Source: Bacteroidales bacterium UBA6397 (GTDB taxonomy: Bacteria > Bacteroidota > Bacteroidia > Bacteroidales > UBA932). From it: a stretch of 37,902 bases of DNA. The stretch lies in contig DJQB01000029.1 of assembly GCA_002439875.1 (NCBI GenBank), positions 1 through 37,902 on the forward strand, given 5' to 3'. Of the stretch, positions 23,405 to 31,504 are shown piece after piece (the first letter of the stretch is position 1; each line of letters opens with the position of its first letter). The notes beneath the pieces are model-generated. The model had not been told where the DNA came from and made no database searches. It saw only the letters and a program-made list of their open reading frames with translations. The position numbers and the translations under genes are program-made.

Positions 23405-24585
23405 ATAGAATAGCGGCGGAATATGTGTTTACGTTGGACGGGGACTCACCTGTCAGAAACGGTTTTGTTGAATATGACGACAACGGAATCGTGACATCAG
23501 TCGGGGAGTGCCGTGATCCTGATGACGAGGCCTCTTTTGTGAAAGGTGCTCTGGTGCCTGGTTTTGTGAACTCGCACTGTCACTTGGAACTTTCCTATTT
23601 GTGGAAATCTTTCCGCAAGGGAACCGGAATGGCAGGTTTCATTGATCAGATAAATGACATGCGTGACAACAAGAGTCTGGACGAGAAACTCCTGGCCATA
23701 AAGCATTGGATGGATCTGATGTGGGACAGGGGAGTCTCGGCTATGGCGGACATCAGCAACTGCTCGGACACTTTTGCCATCAAGAAAGTCTCACCGATGT
23801 ACACCAGAACTTTTCTTGAGGTCTTTGGGACTGAGCCTGAGGATTGCGCTTCCGTGATGGGGGATGTTATGAGGCTCAAGGCTGTGGCCGATAGTTACGG
23901 GTTGGACTCCGCTCCTACTCCTCACTCCTGCTACACCATGAGTCCTGAACTGGTGACAGCCGCTTCTGCGGAAGGCTTGAAATCGGGCTTCTTGTCCTTT
24001 CACTGTGAAGAGAGTCAAGAGGAAGAGAACATGCTGAAGTACGGCAGCGGGGCGATGTGGAACAACCGCAAGGCCGCTGGAATGAGTGTGCCGCCTGTGA
24101 CCGGCAAGTCATCTCTGCTCTATTTCATAGACAGGTTGGAAAAGGCTCATCCGGCTCCGTTTGACGAGCACATCCTGCTTGTCCATGAGGTTTGCATGGA
24201 CCAGGAAGGAATTGACTCCGTCAAGAAAGTGATGAATTACCCGTATGTGGCTCTTTGCCCGTTGTCCAACATATTCATTCATAATACTCTGCCCCCAATT
24301 CCTCTGATGCGTCGCAACGGTTTGAAGCTCACGGTCGGCACAGATTCACTCTCCAGCAATGATGATCTTGATATCATCGCTGAGCTGCGTTGTCTGCAAG
24401 ACGCTTTCCCTGATGTCCGGCTTCAGGAACTGCTTGTCTGGGCATGCCGCAATGGTGCGGAATTTCTTTCCAAGGAGAATGAATATGGCCGCATATCAGT
24501 CGGTATGAAACCAGGTCTGGTCGCCGTCGAGAATCTTGACGAAGATCGCCTTACTTCTGGAAGTTATTCGCATAGAATTGTTTAG
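23401..24585 (+). CDS. Amidohydrolase-superfamily metal hydrolase (chlorohydrolase/deaminase-like)
   Basis: A 394-residue amidohydrolase. Metal ligands are visible as His59-x-His61 (NSHCHLEL), a further His in SFHCEES, one in LVHEVC, and an Asp in GTDSLSSN. TPHSCYTMS is the substrate-site strand seen in aromatic deaminases such as guanine, S-adenosylhomocysteine or aminodeoxyfutalosine deaminase. The substrate cannot be fixed from sequence. It overlaps the DUF4296 gene by four bases and is followed 2 bases later by a radical SAM gene. Neighbourhood with deoC leans toward nucleoside metabolism, but that is weak. Confidence 0.85.
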   Translation: MNRIAAEYVFTLDGDSPVRNGFVEYDDNGIVTSVGECRDPDDEASFVKGALVPGFVNSHCHLELSYLWKSFRKGTGMAGFIDQINDMRDNKSLDEKLLAIKHWMDLMWDRGVSAMADISNCSDTFAIKKVSPMYTRTFLEVFGTEPEDCASVMGDVMRLKAVADSYGLDSAPTPHSCYTMSPELVTAASAEGLKSGFLSFHCEESQEEENMLKYGSGAMWNNRKAAGMSVPPVTGKSSLLYFIDRLEKAHPAPFDEHILLVHEVCMDQEGIDSVKKVMNYPYVALCPLSNIFIHNTLPPIPLMRRNGLKLTVGTDSLSSNDDLDIIAELRCLQDAFPDVRLQELLVWACRNGAEFLSKENEYGRISVGMKPGLVAVENLDEDRLTSGSYSHRIV

Positions 24586-24587
24586 TT

Positions 24588-25343
24588 ATGATGCGTGAAG
24601 AGCTTGTTTTCGGGCCTATAAATTCCAGAAGGCTCGGATCCTCTTTGGGGATCAATCTGCTTCCTACGAAAGGAAAACTGTGTAATTTTGATTGCGTGTA
24701 TTGCGAGTGCGGCTGGAACAAAGACGGCACTGGTGACCGCAGGCTTCCTACTTCCATTGAACTTAGAAAGACTCTTGAGACAAAGTTGAATGAATGCCGT
24801 GACAGGGGAATCACGATAGACTCCATTACTTTCTCAGGAGACGGAGAGCCAACCTTGAATCCGGATTTCGCCAAGATAATCGACATCGCAATACTTTTGA
24901 GGAATAAGTACTTTCCTCATGCTAAAGTGTCGGTACTGTCTAACGCCACAAGGGTGTTCAGAGAGGATGTCTTCGAGGCCTTGAAAAAAGTGGACAATCC
25001 GATTCTTAAGATTGACGCGCCGACAGACGCGCTTGCCGGTGTGATAAACAGACCTCAGGGGGAGTATCATGTTGACGACATCGTTGCCGGGCTGATGAGG
25101 TTCGGCGGGAATTTTGTCCTTCAGACTATGTTCCTCCGTTCCCCTTCCTTCGACTCTTCGTCCCCGGAAGTCCTTGAGGGTTGGATGAATATTGTAAGGA
25201 AACTTAAACCGAGAGAAGTTATGGTATATACCCTTGACAGGGAGGCTCCGGCGGAAGGGCTGGAAAAATTCTCCGTTGAAGAGATGAGAAGTCTGGCAAT
25301 GCCTTTGATTGAGGACGGTTTCACGGTTCAGATAAGGGGATAG
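24588..25343 (+). CDS. Radical SAM protein (COG0731-like)
   Basis: A 251-residue radical S-adenosylmethionine protein. The [4Fe-4S] cysteines are Cys32, Cys36 and Cys39 in CNFDCVYC. TFSGDGEPTLNPDF is the SAM-binding GGE-like motif. INSRRLGSSLGINLLP is typical of the COG0731 group, whose members include wyosine-type tRNA modification enzymes and many uncharacterised proteins. No extra iron-sulphur domain is present. The start could be either of two adjacent ATGs. It is inside the ftsY-deoC operon. The reaction is unknown. Confidence 0.88.
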   Translation: MMREELVFGPINSRRLGSSLGINLLPTKGKLCNFDCVYCECGWNKDGTGDRRLPTSIELRKTLETKLNECRDRGITIDSITFSGDGEPTLNPDFAKIIDIAILLRNKYFPHAKVSVLSNATRVFREDVFEALKKVDNPILKIDAPTDALAGVINRPQGEYHVDDIVAGLMRFGGNFVLQTMFLRSPSFDSSSPEVLEGWMNIVRKLKPREVMVYTLDREAPAEGLEKFSVEEMRSLAMPLIEDGFTVQIRG

Positions 25344-25363
25344 AAGTAATAATAGTTGATTAT

Positions 25364-26257
25364 ATGGAACCTTTGTTCGCAAAGTATGGCTATGCTCCGG
25401 ATAAGGAGCGTATCGGCAAGAGGTTGGACGTCATAGCGGCCAACATTGACAATGTGTCTTCTCCTGAAGTCCTGAGGGATTGTTTGGCTTTGATGGACTT
25501 AACAACGCTTCACACGGAAGACACTCCTGAGTCTGTGAGGAAACTGGTAGGCAAGGTTAATTCTTTTATGAAGGATTTTCCTGAGTACCCGCTTCCGGCG
25601 TCCATCTGTGTCTTCCCTAATTTTGCGTCTGTGGTGAGGGAGACTCTGGCCGGTCCGGATGTCCATGTCACGGCCGTGGCTGGGTGTTTCCCGGCATCCC
25701 AGAGCTTCATTGAGGTGAAGGTCAAGGAATGCGAGATGGCTGTTGAGGCCGGTGCGGATGAGATCGACATCGTCCTGGCTCTGAACGCTTTTATGGCAGG
25801 AGACTATGAGACAGCCCGTAAGGAGATCAGGGCGGTCCGCGCGGCTGTTGACGAGGCCGCTGCCAGAAAGGGACGCAAGGTCACTCTGAAAGTAATCCTT
25901 GAGACCGGGCTGCTTGTAACTCCTGAGAACATCGCCAACGCTTCATTTCTGGCTATGGAAGAGGGTGCTGATTTCATCAAGACCTCAACCGGTAAGGTCA
26001 GCGTGAACGCCACTCCGATGGCGGCCTACATTATGTGTGAGAGCATCAAAGCCTTCTATGAGAAGACCGGGAGAAAAGTCGGATTCAAGGCGGCGGGCGG
26101 TATCTCCACATCTAAGGATGCTGTCTGCTACCATTCAATCGCCAAGGCGATTCTCGGTAATGACTGGATCAACAAGGATCTGTTCCGCTTTGGTGTAAGC
26201 CGCCTTGCGAATTCGTTGATGTCCTCGATCGAACAGAAGACAGTAGTTTATTTCTAG
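25364..26257 (+). CDS. deoC: Deoxyribose-phosphate aldolase
   Basis: Cleaves 2-deoxyribose 5-phosphate to glyceraldehyde 3-phosphate and acetaldehyde in the nucleoside salvage route. The Schiff-base lysine is Lys206 in DFIKTSTGK. The conserved ADEIDIVLALNAF and GFKAAGGI strands complete the TIM-barrel site. At 297 residues it is the longer, Bacteroidota/eukaryote-like form. It ends the ftsY operon, 20 bases after the radical SAM gene, and its stop codon is one base from the stop of the convergent phosphatase gene. Confidence 0.96.
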   Translation: MEPLFAKYGYAPDKERIGKRLDVIAANIDNVSSPEVLRDCLALMDLTTLHTEDTPESVRKLVGKVNSFMKDFPEYPLPASICVFPNFASVVRETLAGPDVHVTAVAGCFPASQSFIEVKVKECEMAVEAGADEIDIVLALNAFMAGDYETARKEIRAVRAAVDEAAARKGRKVTLKVILETGLLVTPENIANASFLAMEEGADFIKTSTGKVSVNATPMAAYIMCESIKAFYEKTGRKVGFKAAGGISTSKDAVCYHSIAKAILGNDWINKDLFRFGVSRLANSLMSSIEQKTVVYF

Positions 26258-26258
26258 G

Positions 26259-27605
26259 CTACATTCCTGTCACTCCTGTGCGCTCTTTGCCGTCGCTGTC
26301 TTTGACGATGTGTTCGTCAGAGATGGCGGAGGCTGTCTTGACGAGATATTCGCGAAGATCTTCCCATGTGTGGAACGTCTTTGCGACGGTCTTGACGGCG
26401 GGAATTGTGGTTTCCTTGTCATTGTAGACAAGCTTGACCAGCACATCGCCTTTTCTGTTCTTGAAGAAGACCATCTGGAGATTGGAGGCCATCGGCATCA
26501 TCTGGAAGTCGAGCCAACGCTTATGTACATCCGATGACTTCCAACGATCCTCCATGCCGGCGATCCGGATTGTCCCGATGAGCGGAAGAAGTCCTACGTC
26601 ATGTCCGAACCTTAAGTCCGCCGCCTTCCCGCTTTCCGGCCTCATCGCATCGTCTGCCTTGGCGACAATGTCCCCGATGAGCGGCTTGGCGATTGTGGAG
26701 ACATATTCACCCTCCTCTTCGGAGATCCCATAACTGTAGTAGAGCTTGTCGTTCCTTGAGATCCACAGTCCGGTAAGCTCATCATTTGTGAAATGGCTGA
26801 ATATGTCAGGGCGGGCATCGGTGTTTGGGCTGATCCCGCCGGCAAGGAACACGTCGTCCATGAACTCTTTGGGGTTAGGAATGAACTCCGCGGCCTTGGC
26901 GGGATCCGTGAAGATGGCCTCAAGAAACCTTTCCGGAGAGATCAGGCTGTCGAGCAAGTGTTTTCTCAAGACGTTAGAGCCTTTGATTACATCCTTTGTG
27001 TCAAGGTTCATGCTGATGTAGTCCAGATATTTCGGTCCTGTGACATAATGGAATCTCAGGTTACCCTTTCTTCCCTGAAGCGCGGTTGTGAAATTCGCCA
27101 TGCTGACCAGACATCTTGGCCAGTAGCTTGAGACGCATTCAATCTCATTCCGTTCCCCTTTGAAGACCTCCGGGTAATTGGCCTTCATCCTTGAGGCGAT
27201 CCCTTGATGCTCGTCCGCACCTCTCTCGCTGAGCATTCCGAACATTCCTTGATGTTCGCGATTGACAGTGTCGATCCTGCTCTTCAATAGTTTCCCCTCT
27301 TCTGTAAGAAGCCCTGCTTTTTCGGCGGTGTCAAGAGTTTCGACCGCCCCTTTGAACAAGCCCGCACTGGTGTGGTAACGCGAGCCATGTCTGCCATAGT
27401 GGCTGATGTAGAACGGCTTGTAGCCTTTTGGCGCTTTTGTGAGTGTTGCGGGGGAATATTCATAATAATGATATACACCTCCGGCTCTTTCTGGATTCTC
27501 ATCGATCAGGTCTTTATACGATTGTGCCTGGGCGGAAAAACTGAACACGCTGGTGATCAGCGCTATGGATGCCGCGTGTACGGCGGTGCGAGTGAATATT
27601 CCCAT
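26259..27605 (-). CDS. Secreted histidine-type phosphatase (histidine acid phosphatase/MINPP-like)
   Basis: A 448-residue phosphomonoesterase. The phosphohistidine site is R72-H73-G-S-R76 in YGRHGSRY. The distal motif is His335-Asp336 in FGHDVG, the form seen in acid phosphatases, not the HAE of typical MINPP. A signal peptide (cut after FSAQA, about residue 27) without a lipobox sends it to the periplasm or outside. Phytate or other sugar phosphates are possible substrates. It has a good promoter of its own (27631-27661) and is convergent with deoC with one base between stops. Family is clear, substrate is not. Confidence 0.9.
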   Translation of the reverse strand: MGIFTRTAVHAASIALITSVFSFSAQAQSYKDLIDENPERAGGVYHYYEYSPATLTKAPKGYKPFYISHYGRHGSRYHTSAGLFKGAVETLDTAEKAGLLTEEGKLLKSRIDTVNREHQGMFGMLSERGADEHQGIASRMKANYPEVFKGERNEIECVSSYWPRCLVSMANFTTALQGRKGNLRFHYVTGPKYLDYISMNLDTKDVIKGSNVLRKHLLDSLISPERFLEAIFTDPAKAAEFIPNPKEFMDDVFLAGGISPNTDARPDIFSHFTNDELTGLWISRNDKLYYSYGISEEEGEYVSTIAKPLIGDIVAKADDAMRPESGKAADLRFGHDVGLLPLIGTIRIAGMEDRWKSSDVHKRWLDFQMMPMASNLQMVFFKNRKGDVLVKLVYNDKETTIPAVKTVAKTFHTWEDLREYLVKTASAISDEHIVKDSDGKERTGVTGM

Positions 27606-27630
27606 ATTTTTGCTAATTATTAATTGTGGA

Positions 27631-27661
27631 CAAAGATAGAGAAACGCCCTCTAATTGCCAA
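27631..27661 (-). promoter_or_regulatory. Promoter of the histidine phosphatase gene
   Basis: On the minus strand TTG (27659-27661) is followed after 20 bases by TATCTTTG (27631-27638). Both elements and the spacing match the Bacteroidota consensus. The gene starts 26 bases downstream. Confidence 0.8.
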
Positions 27662-27718
27662 GCGTGGCTGCTTTTTTTACTTAATCGTTGAATACTTCAT
27701 TCCACGGCTGCGAGGTTT

Positions 27719-27726
27719 TACCTTTG
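27719..27726 (+). promoter_or_regulatory. -7 box of the HExxH lipoprotein gene
   Basis: TACCTTTG matches TAnnTTTG, 26 bases before the ATG at 27753. The nearest TTG (27688-27690) is 28 bases away, too far for a standard -33. Confidence 0.5.
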
Positions 27727-27752
27727 CCATGTAACTAAAAACCAACTGAACA

Positions 27753-29327
27753 ATGAAATGGTTCTTCAAAATTATGCTGCCGGCTCTGGTGCTGGTGTCC
27801 TGCAGCAAAGAGGGTGGGTCTCCGGTGGAGGTCAATCCTGTCAGCACGGGGGAAAATGTCGAGGCCGTGGCTCATGACGAGATTGAGCTTGGACAGAGAC
27901 TCGCAAATCCGTATTCCGTTACAAATGTAGGCAAGGCCCTAACGGTTCTATACCCTACGAGAGGCTCTGTCGATGTGCCTGTCACGGACTACTATGTCCG
28001 TTTCCTTCCCAAGGACACGGTTCAGCTTAACATTCTGTCGGATCTTGGTGTTGAGATGCTGGATCATCCTATGGACCGTGAGATCCTGAAGGATGGCGAC
28101 TACTACCATGACCCGTCGATTCCTGAAGGCGAGATCACATGGCAGTATGCGGTGGTGCCTCCTGATTTTGATTTTCCTGACGGTATCCGCCACGAGATTC
28201 TGGAGGAGTGTTTTATTCCTGACGACAATGCGGACACAAAGGCTCTCGGAGATCTGGATCTTGACGCCCTGGAAAGGAAAGCGTTCGAACTTACTGACAA
28301 TGCCGATCTCCTTGAACCTGAGACAAAAGCCAGGGTGAAGCCTTCCGGAAAAATCACAATTGTGGATGAAAGGCTCAGGAGCAAGAAGACAGCGGGAGTG
28401 GCAGGTGTCAAGATGGTGGCGAATGTCTTTGTGAAAATCGCCACGACCTACACGGACGAGAATGGCAACTATGAGTTCTCTCGTAAGTTTTCGGCCAGAC
28501 CTCGTTATCGGATTTGCTTCAAGAACCGAGTGGGATTCTCAATTGGATTGAACCTGATTCTGATTCCGGCCTCAATCTCCACAATCGGCAAAGGATCATC
28601 TAAAGGAATAGATCTCACCATTGACAAAAACTCGGACGCCACTTTGTTTCGTAGGTGTGTGGTCAACAATGCCGCTTACGATTACTTTAAGAAGTGCCAG
28701 GCGACAGGTGTCACAATGCCTCCAAAGAATTTGAGGTTCTGGATTCTGAATATCCTCAGACCTTCAAGTACCCTGATGATGCATCATGGCGCCATGCTTG
28801 ACGGCAAACTTGTCAGCAAGTATATAGGGAAGTACACATCCATCGTTCGGATTTTCGCCCCGGACATCACCATCGGCTCAAAAGACAAAAATGGTGACTA
28901 TCCGAGCCTGTACTCCACCACAATTCATGAAATGGCTCATGCAAGTCACTTCAGTAGGGTAGGAACGGATTATTGGAAAAGATACGCGACCTACATCCTT
29001 ACTTCGTTCGTGTCCACGGGGGATTGCTATGGCACCGGTGGTGGTGATAACGCCGGTTGCTGTGAGGTCGGAGAGATGTGGGCCTACTATGTCGAGAACA
29101 TGATGTACAAGGCTCGCTACGGCGGCAGCCCTGCCTTCGGACTTTCGTATTGGTTCAAGCCTCAGATATTTATGGACCTGGAAAACGGCGGTGTCAGGCG
29201 TTCCGAGATCAGTGCTTCCATGGGACCGTATGTCTCTGACATCAAATCCCTGAAGGCTGCACTTCTTGAGAATTGTGCCGGGAAGACAGCGTTGATAAAC
29301 AAGACGTTCTCAAAGTACGGCAAGTAG
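27753..29327 (+). CDS. HExxH putative metallopeptidase lipoprotein
   Basis: A 524-residue lipoprotein (lipobox LVSC, Cys17). After an acidic N-terminal half there is a carboxypeptidase-regulatory-like module (about 195-290, with TTYTDENGNYEF). The C-terminal region contains the zinc-type motif H392-E-M-A-H396 in TTIHEMAHASHF, and Glu438/Glu441 in EVGEMWAYY, about 40 residues later, as possible third ligand. This pattern resembles gluzincin-like peptidases, but I do not recognise the family. The stretch around 424-437 is Cys/Gly-rich (GDCYGTGGGDNAGCC). It is a single-gene unit, divergent from the phosphatase gene. Peptidase activity is inferred. Confidence 0.72.
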   Translation: MKWFFKIMLPALVLVSCSKEGGSPVEVNPVSTGENVEAVAHDEIELGQRLANPYSVTNVGKALTVLYPTRGSVDVPVTDYYVRFLPKDTVQLNILSDLGVEMLDHPMDREILKDGDYYHDPSIPEGEITWQYAVVPPDFDFPDGIRHEILEECFIPDDNADTKALGDLDLDALERKAFELTDNADLLEPETKARVKPSGKITIVDERLRSKKTAGVAGVKMVANVFVKIATTYTDENGNYEFSRKFSARPRYRICFKNRVGFSIGLNLILIPASISTIGKGSSKGIDLTIDKNSDATLFRRCVVNNAAYDYFKKCQATGVTMPPKNLRFWILNILRPSSTLMMHHGAMLDGKLVSKYIGKYTSIVRIFAPDITIGSKDKNGDYPSLYSTTIHEMAHASHFSRVGTDYWKRYATYILTSFVSTGDCYGTGGGDNAGCCEVGEMWAYYVENMMYKARYGGSPAFGLSYWFKPQIFMDLENGGVRRSEISASMGPYVSDIKSLKAALLENCAGKTALINKTFSKYGK

Positions 29328-29363
29328 TTTTGTGATCCTTTTGCCTCCCCGCTCTTGAAATTG

Positions 29364-29394
29364 TTTGCAAATTCACAAATAATCAGTATATTTG
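29364..29394 (+). promoter_or_regulatory. tRNA-Leu promoter
   Basis: TTTG (29364-29367), 19 bases, then TATATTTG (29387-29394). This is a full match to the Bacteroidota promoter in both boxes and spacing. The tRNA starts 14 bases after the -7 box. Confidence 0.85.
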
Positions 29395-29407
29395 CAATCC
29401 ACTTCAA

Positions 29408-29490
29408 GCGCGGGTGGCGAAATGGTAGACGCGCTAGTTTCAGGAGCTAGTGTCAATTGCGACGTGTGAGTTCGACTCTCATCCCGCGCA
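29408..29490 (+). tRNA. tRNA-Leu (anticodon CAG)
   Basis: The acceptor stem GCGCGGG (29408-29414) pairs with CCCGCGC (29483-29489), followed by discriminator A. The anticodon arm CTAGTTTCAGGAGCTAG shows CAG. A long variable arm, as expected for a class II leucine tRNA, precedes the T arm with TTCGACT. At 83 bases it has normal length. CCA is not encoded. It stands alone with its own promoter and terminator. Confidence 0.95.
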
Positions 29491-29494
29491 CAGG

Positions 29495-29529
29495 AACGGA
29501 AAGCGATGGATTGTCGCTTTCCGTTTTTT
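29495..29529 (+). terminator. Terminator of the tRNA-Leu gene
   Basis: AACGGAAAGCGA pairs perfectly with TCGCTTTCCGTT around a seven-base loop and runs into a T-tract, only 5 bases after the tRNA. Confidence 0.9.
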
Positions 29530-29564
29530 ATGGTGCCGTGTATAAATACTTGTATGTTGTTCAA

Positions 29565-31207
29565 TTATTCCACAGCGACTTTCCAGGAGTCGATGGTGCG
29601 GGTTTGGGTGGAGATGTTGACTCCGACCTTGAAGAGCCTTCTTCCGGTCGCTGAGCTTGTCGAAGCGCTACTGTTGGTCGCTTCGACAGGCTCGGTGACC
29701 GATGTGGCTTCATGGTTTTCCGAACCTTCAAACTTGTACGGGATAAGGTAGCCCTTTTCGCCAATCTGCTTGAGAGCCTCCTCAGCGGAACCGTCCACCT
29801 TGAATTCAAAGACATAGATTCTGTCCTTTGTCCGGCATACCGCATCCGCCCTCCCGATGGCGGACTTGTCCTCGGCTTGGGTGTAGTAGCCAAGCAGAGA
29901 GAAAATAAGGTAGATGATTGTCTGGAAATGCTTCTCGGACTTGTTCTCCAGATCGTACGGAGTTCCCGCAAGGAAAGATTGCATCCTCTCCAAGGCACCA
30001 TCGATGTCGTTGTTTTTCAAAGCTCTGTTGAACTGGAGCACGAAAGAGGCGCTCATTCCTTCAGAGCCTCTGTAACTGTTCAGAAGTCCCTTGAGGAATC
30101 CTTCCCTGACCTCCCGGTTCGGATAGCCTAAAGTATAGGATTCGTCTTCAGCGTTGTATCCCTTAATCGTCAGATAGCCTGTCTGATAGAGAAGTGGCAG
30201 GATGCTGCCGGAAAACTCCGGTGAGACATCAAAGTCGCTTCTTGCGATTTCGTTCATCCTGTCCAGAAGGTTTTCGGGAATAGGATTCTCCCTCATGCGC
30301 TCAATCAGGAAAGTTGGAGTGGCCGTGTCGAACCAATACTGCCGAACATTCTGTCAGACAGGGAATTGAGCGGGCTGAACGGGTTGTAGATGTCCTCCGA
30401 TTTGGCGCAGAAATGGTAGCCATCGTAATTGCTCTTAAGCTTCTCCAAGGCTGCGTCAAAAGAAATTTCCAACTCATCTGCCATCTCCTGTACGGGAATA
30501 TTCATCTGCGATTGAAGTTCTTCCTGCGAAATTCCGCAGATCGCTGAATATTTCGGCATCATCGAGATATTCTTAAGATTGTTGAACTCACTGAATATGC
30601 TGAGCTGCGCGAACTTGGTGATTCCCGTGATGAACACGAACCTAAGGTAAGGATCCAGACTTTTGATCGGGCTGTAGAAGTTCCTCATGATCTGGCGCAT
30701 AGGCGTGAGCCGCTCCTGATTGTTCACCACGTCCAGAAGCGGAGCGTCATATTCATCGATGATTATGACGGCTTTCTCGCCAGTCTGCTTCACCGCCCTG
30801 TGGACAAGCCCTTCGAATCGTTGGTTGACACCAATCTCACAATCTCCTTTGCCGTAGAGCTTTTCGTATTTCAGCAATTAAATGTTCAGTTCGCTGAGCA
30901 ATTCCTCCTCGCTGCAATGCTTCGCTGTGGACATGTCGAAGTGCAGCACCGGATGCTTTGTCCATTCTTTCTTCAGTTCTCCGGCCTTCAGTCCGTTGAA
31001 CAACTCCTTGTCTCCCTTGAAGTAACTATGGAACGTCGAAGACAGCAACGACTTCCCGAACCTCCGCGGCCTGCTGAGAAACACGTACGAATAATTCGTC
31101 GCCAGATCGTGGACGAACCCCGTCTTGTCGATGTAAAGATAACCACCCTCGATAATCTTATCGAACGTCTGCACCCCGATCGGGTATTTGATCCTTTTCT
31201 CCTCCAT
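29565..31207 (-). pseudogene. Broken AAA-ATPase with PD-(D/E)XK nuclease-like C-terminus (AAA_9/DUF1703 type)
   Basis: Three pieces make one family protein. The N-terminal piece (31207-30881) has IPIGVQTF-like YPIGVQTFDKIIEGG and the ATP-binding RPRRFGKSLL. The middle piece has Walker B IIIDEYDAPLL and FITGITKFAQLSIFSEFNNL. The C-terminal piece (30296-29565) has YVFEFKVDGSAEEAL, the nuclease-like motif. An in-frame TAA (30878-30880) splits SELNI from LLKYEKLYG. A one-base loss near 30338 shifts the frame where FGSYWFDTATPTFLIERMRE would be expected. Adding one base restores the match. These proteins are common accessory genes of unknown role in Bacteroidota. It is probably inactive unless the two changes are assembly errors. 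Confidence 0.88.
29645..29701. repeat. Long palindrome (23-base arms) inside the ATPase pseudogene
   Basis: The arms 29645-29667 and 29679-29701 are reverse complements apart from three positions, and each of these can pair as G-U in RNA. The loop is 11 bases. The core reads GAGCTTGTCGAAGCG against CGCTTCGACAGGCTC. The element lies in the coding frame of the nuclease-like C-terminus and adds a Ser/Thr/Ala-rich stretch (about EPVEATNSSASTSSATG). Similar TTCGACAAGCTC-type palindromes are, as I recall, dispersed in many genomes. Confidence 0.85.
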
Positions 31208-31284
31208 AGCCCTTTGTCAGTTAATGTTTGGCGCTGAATCCTATTCCGCAATGAGACGCTGCCTGCGCATCAATGCCAGTAAGA

Positions 31285-31292
31285 CAAAGATA
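31285..31292 (-). promoter_or_regulatory. -7 box of the broken ATPase gene
   Basis: On the minus strand TATCTTTG matches TAnnTTTG, 78 bases before the ATG at 31207. No -33 element at the right distance is evident. Confidence 0.4.
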
Positions 31293-31301
31293 ATGAATAT
31301 T

Positions 31302-31329
31302 TTCCATTTCCCGCTCATGGGAAATGGAA
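31302..31329. repeat. Perfect inverted repeat, 11-base arms
   Basis: TTCCATTTCCC (31302-31312) and GGGAAATGGAA (31319-31329) flank a six-base loop. It lies just beyond the stop of the beta-barrel remnant on the minus strand. It has no T-run on either side, so it is not a typical terminator. Confidence 0.7.
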
Positions 31330-31344
31330 TTGTTCTTTTGCCAT

Positions 31345-31485
31345 TTATCGGGCTTGGAACGAGAACTTGTAGCCGAAGCAGAGGGTGACGACGGTGGGGT
31401 TCTGCCAGAAGAGGGACTTGAGTTCCAAGAAGTTGAGAGTCTCCTGACAACGGTTGATGCCATAAGTCTTGTGGGTGAACTGAAG
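31345..31485 (-). pseudogene. C-terminal remnant of an outer-membrane beta-barrel protein
   Basis: A 46-codon open stretch ends in NPTVVTLCFGYKFSFQAR and a stop. The alternating pattern and final GYKFSF resemble the last strand of outer-membrane barrels (TonB-dependent or related). It is preceded by in-frame TGA (31486-31488) and TAA codons and has no start. I read it as the 3' end of a deleted gene, lying between the MFS gene and the broken ATPase. The family within beta-barrels is unknown. Confidence 0.5.
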
Positions 31486-31504
31486 TCATTAACCCTCAGC
31501 GAGT

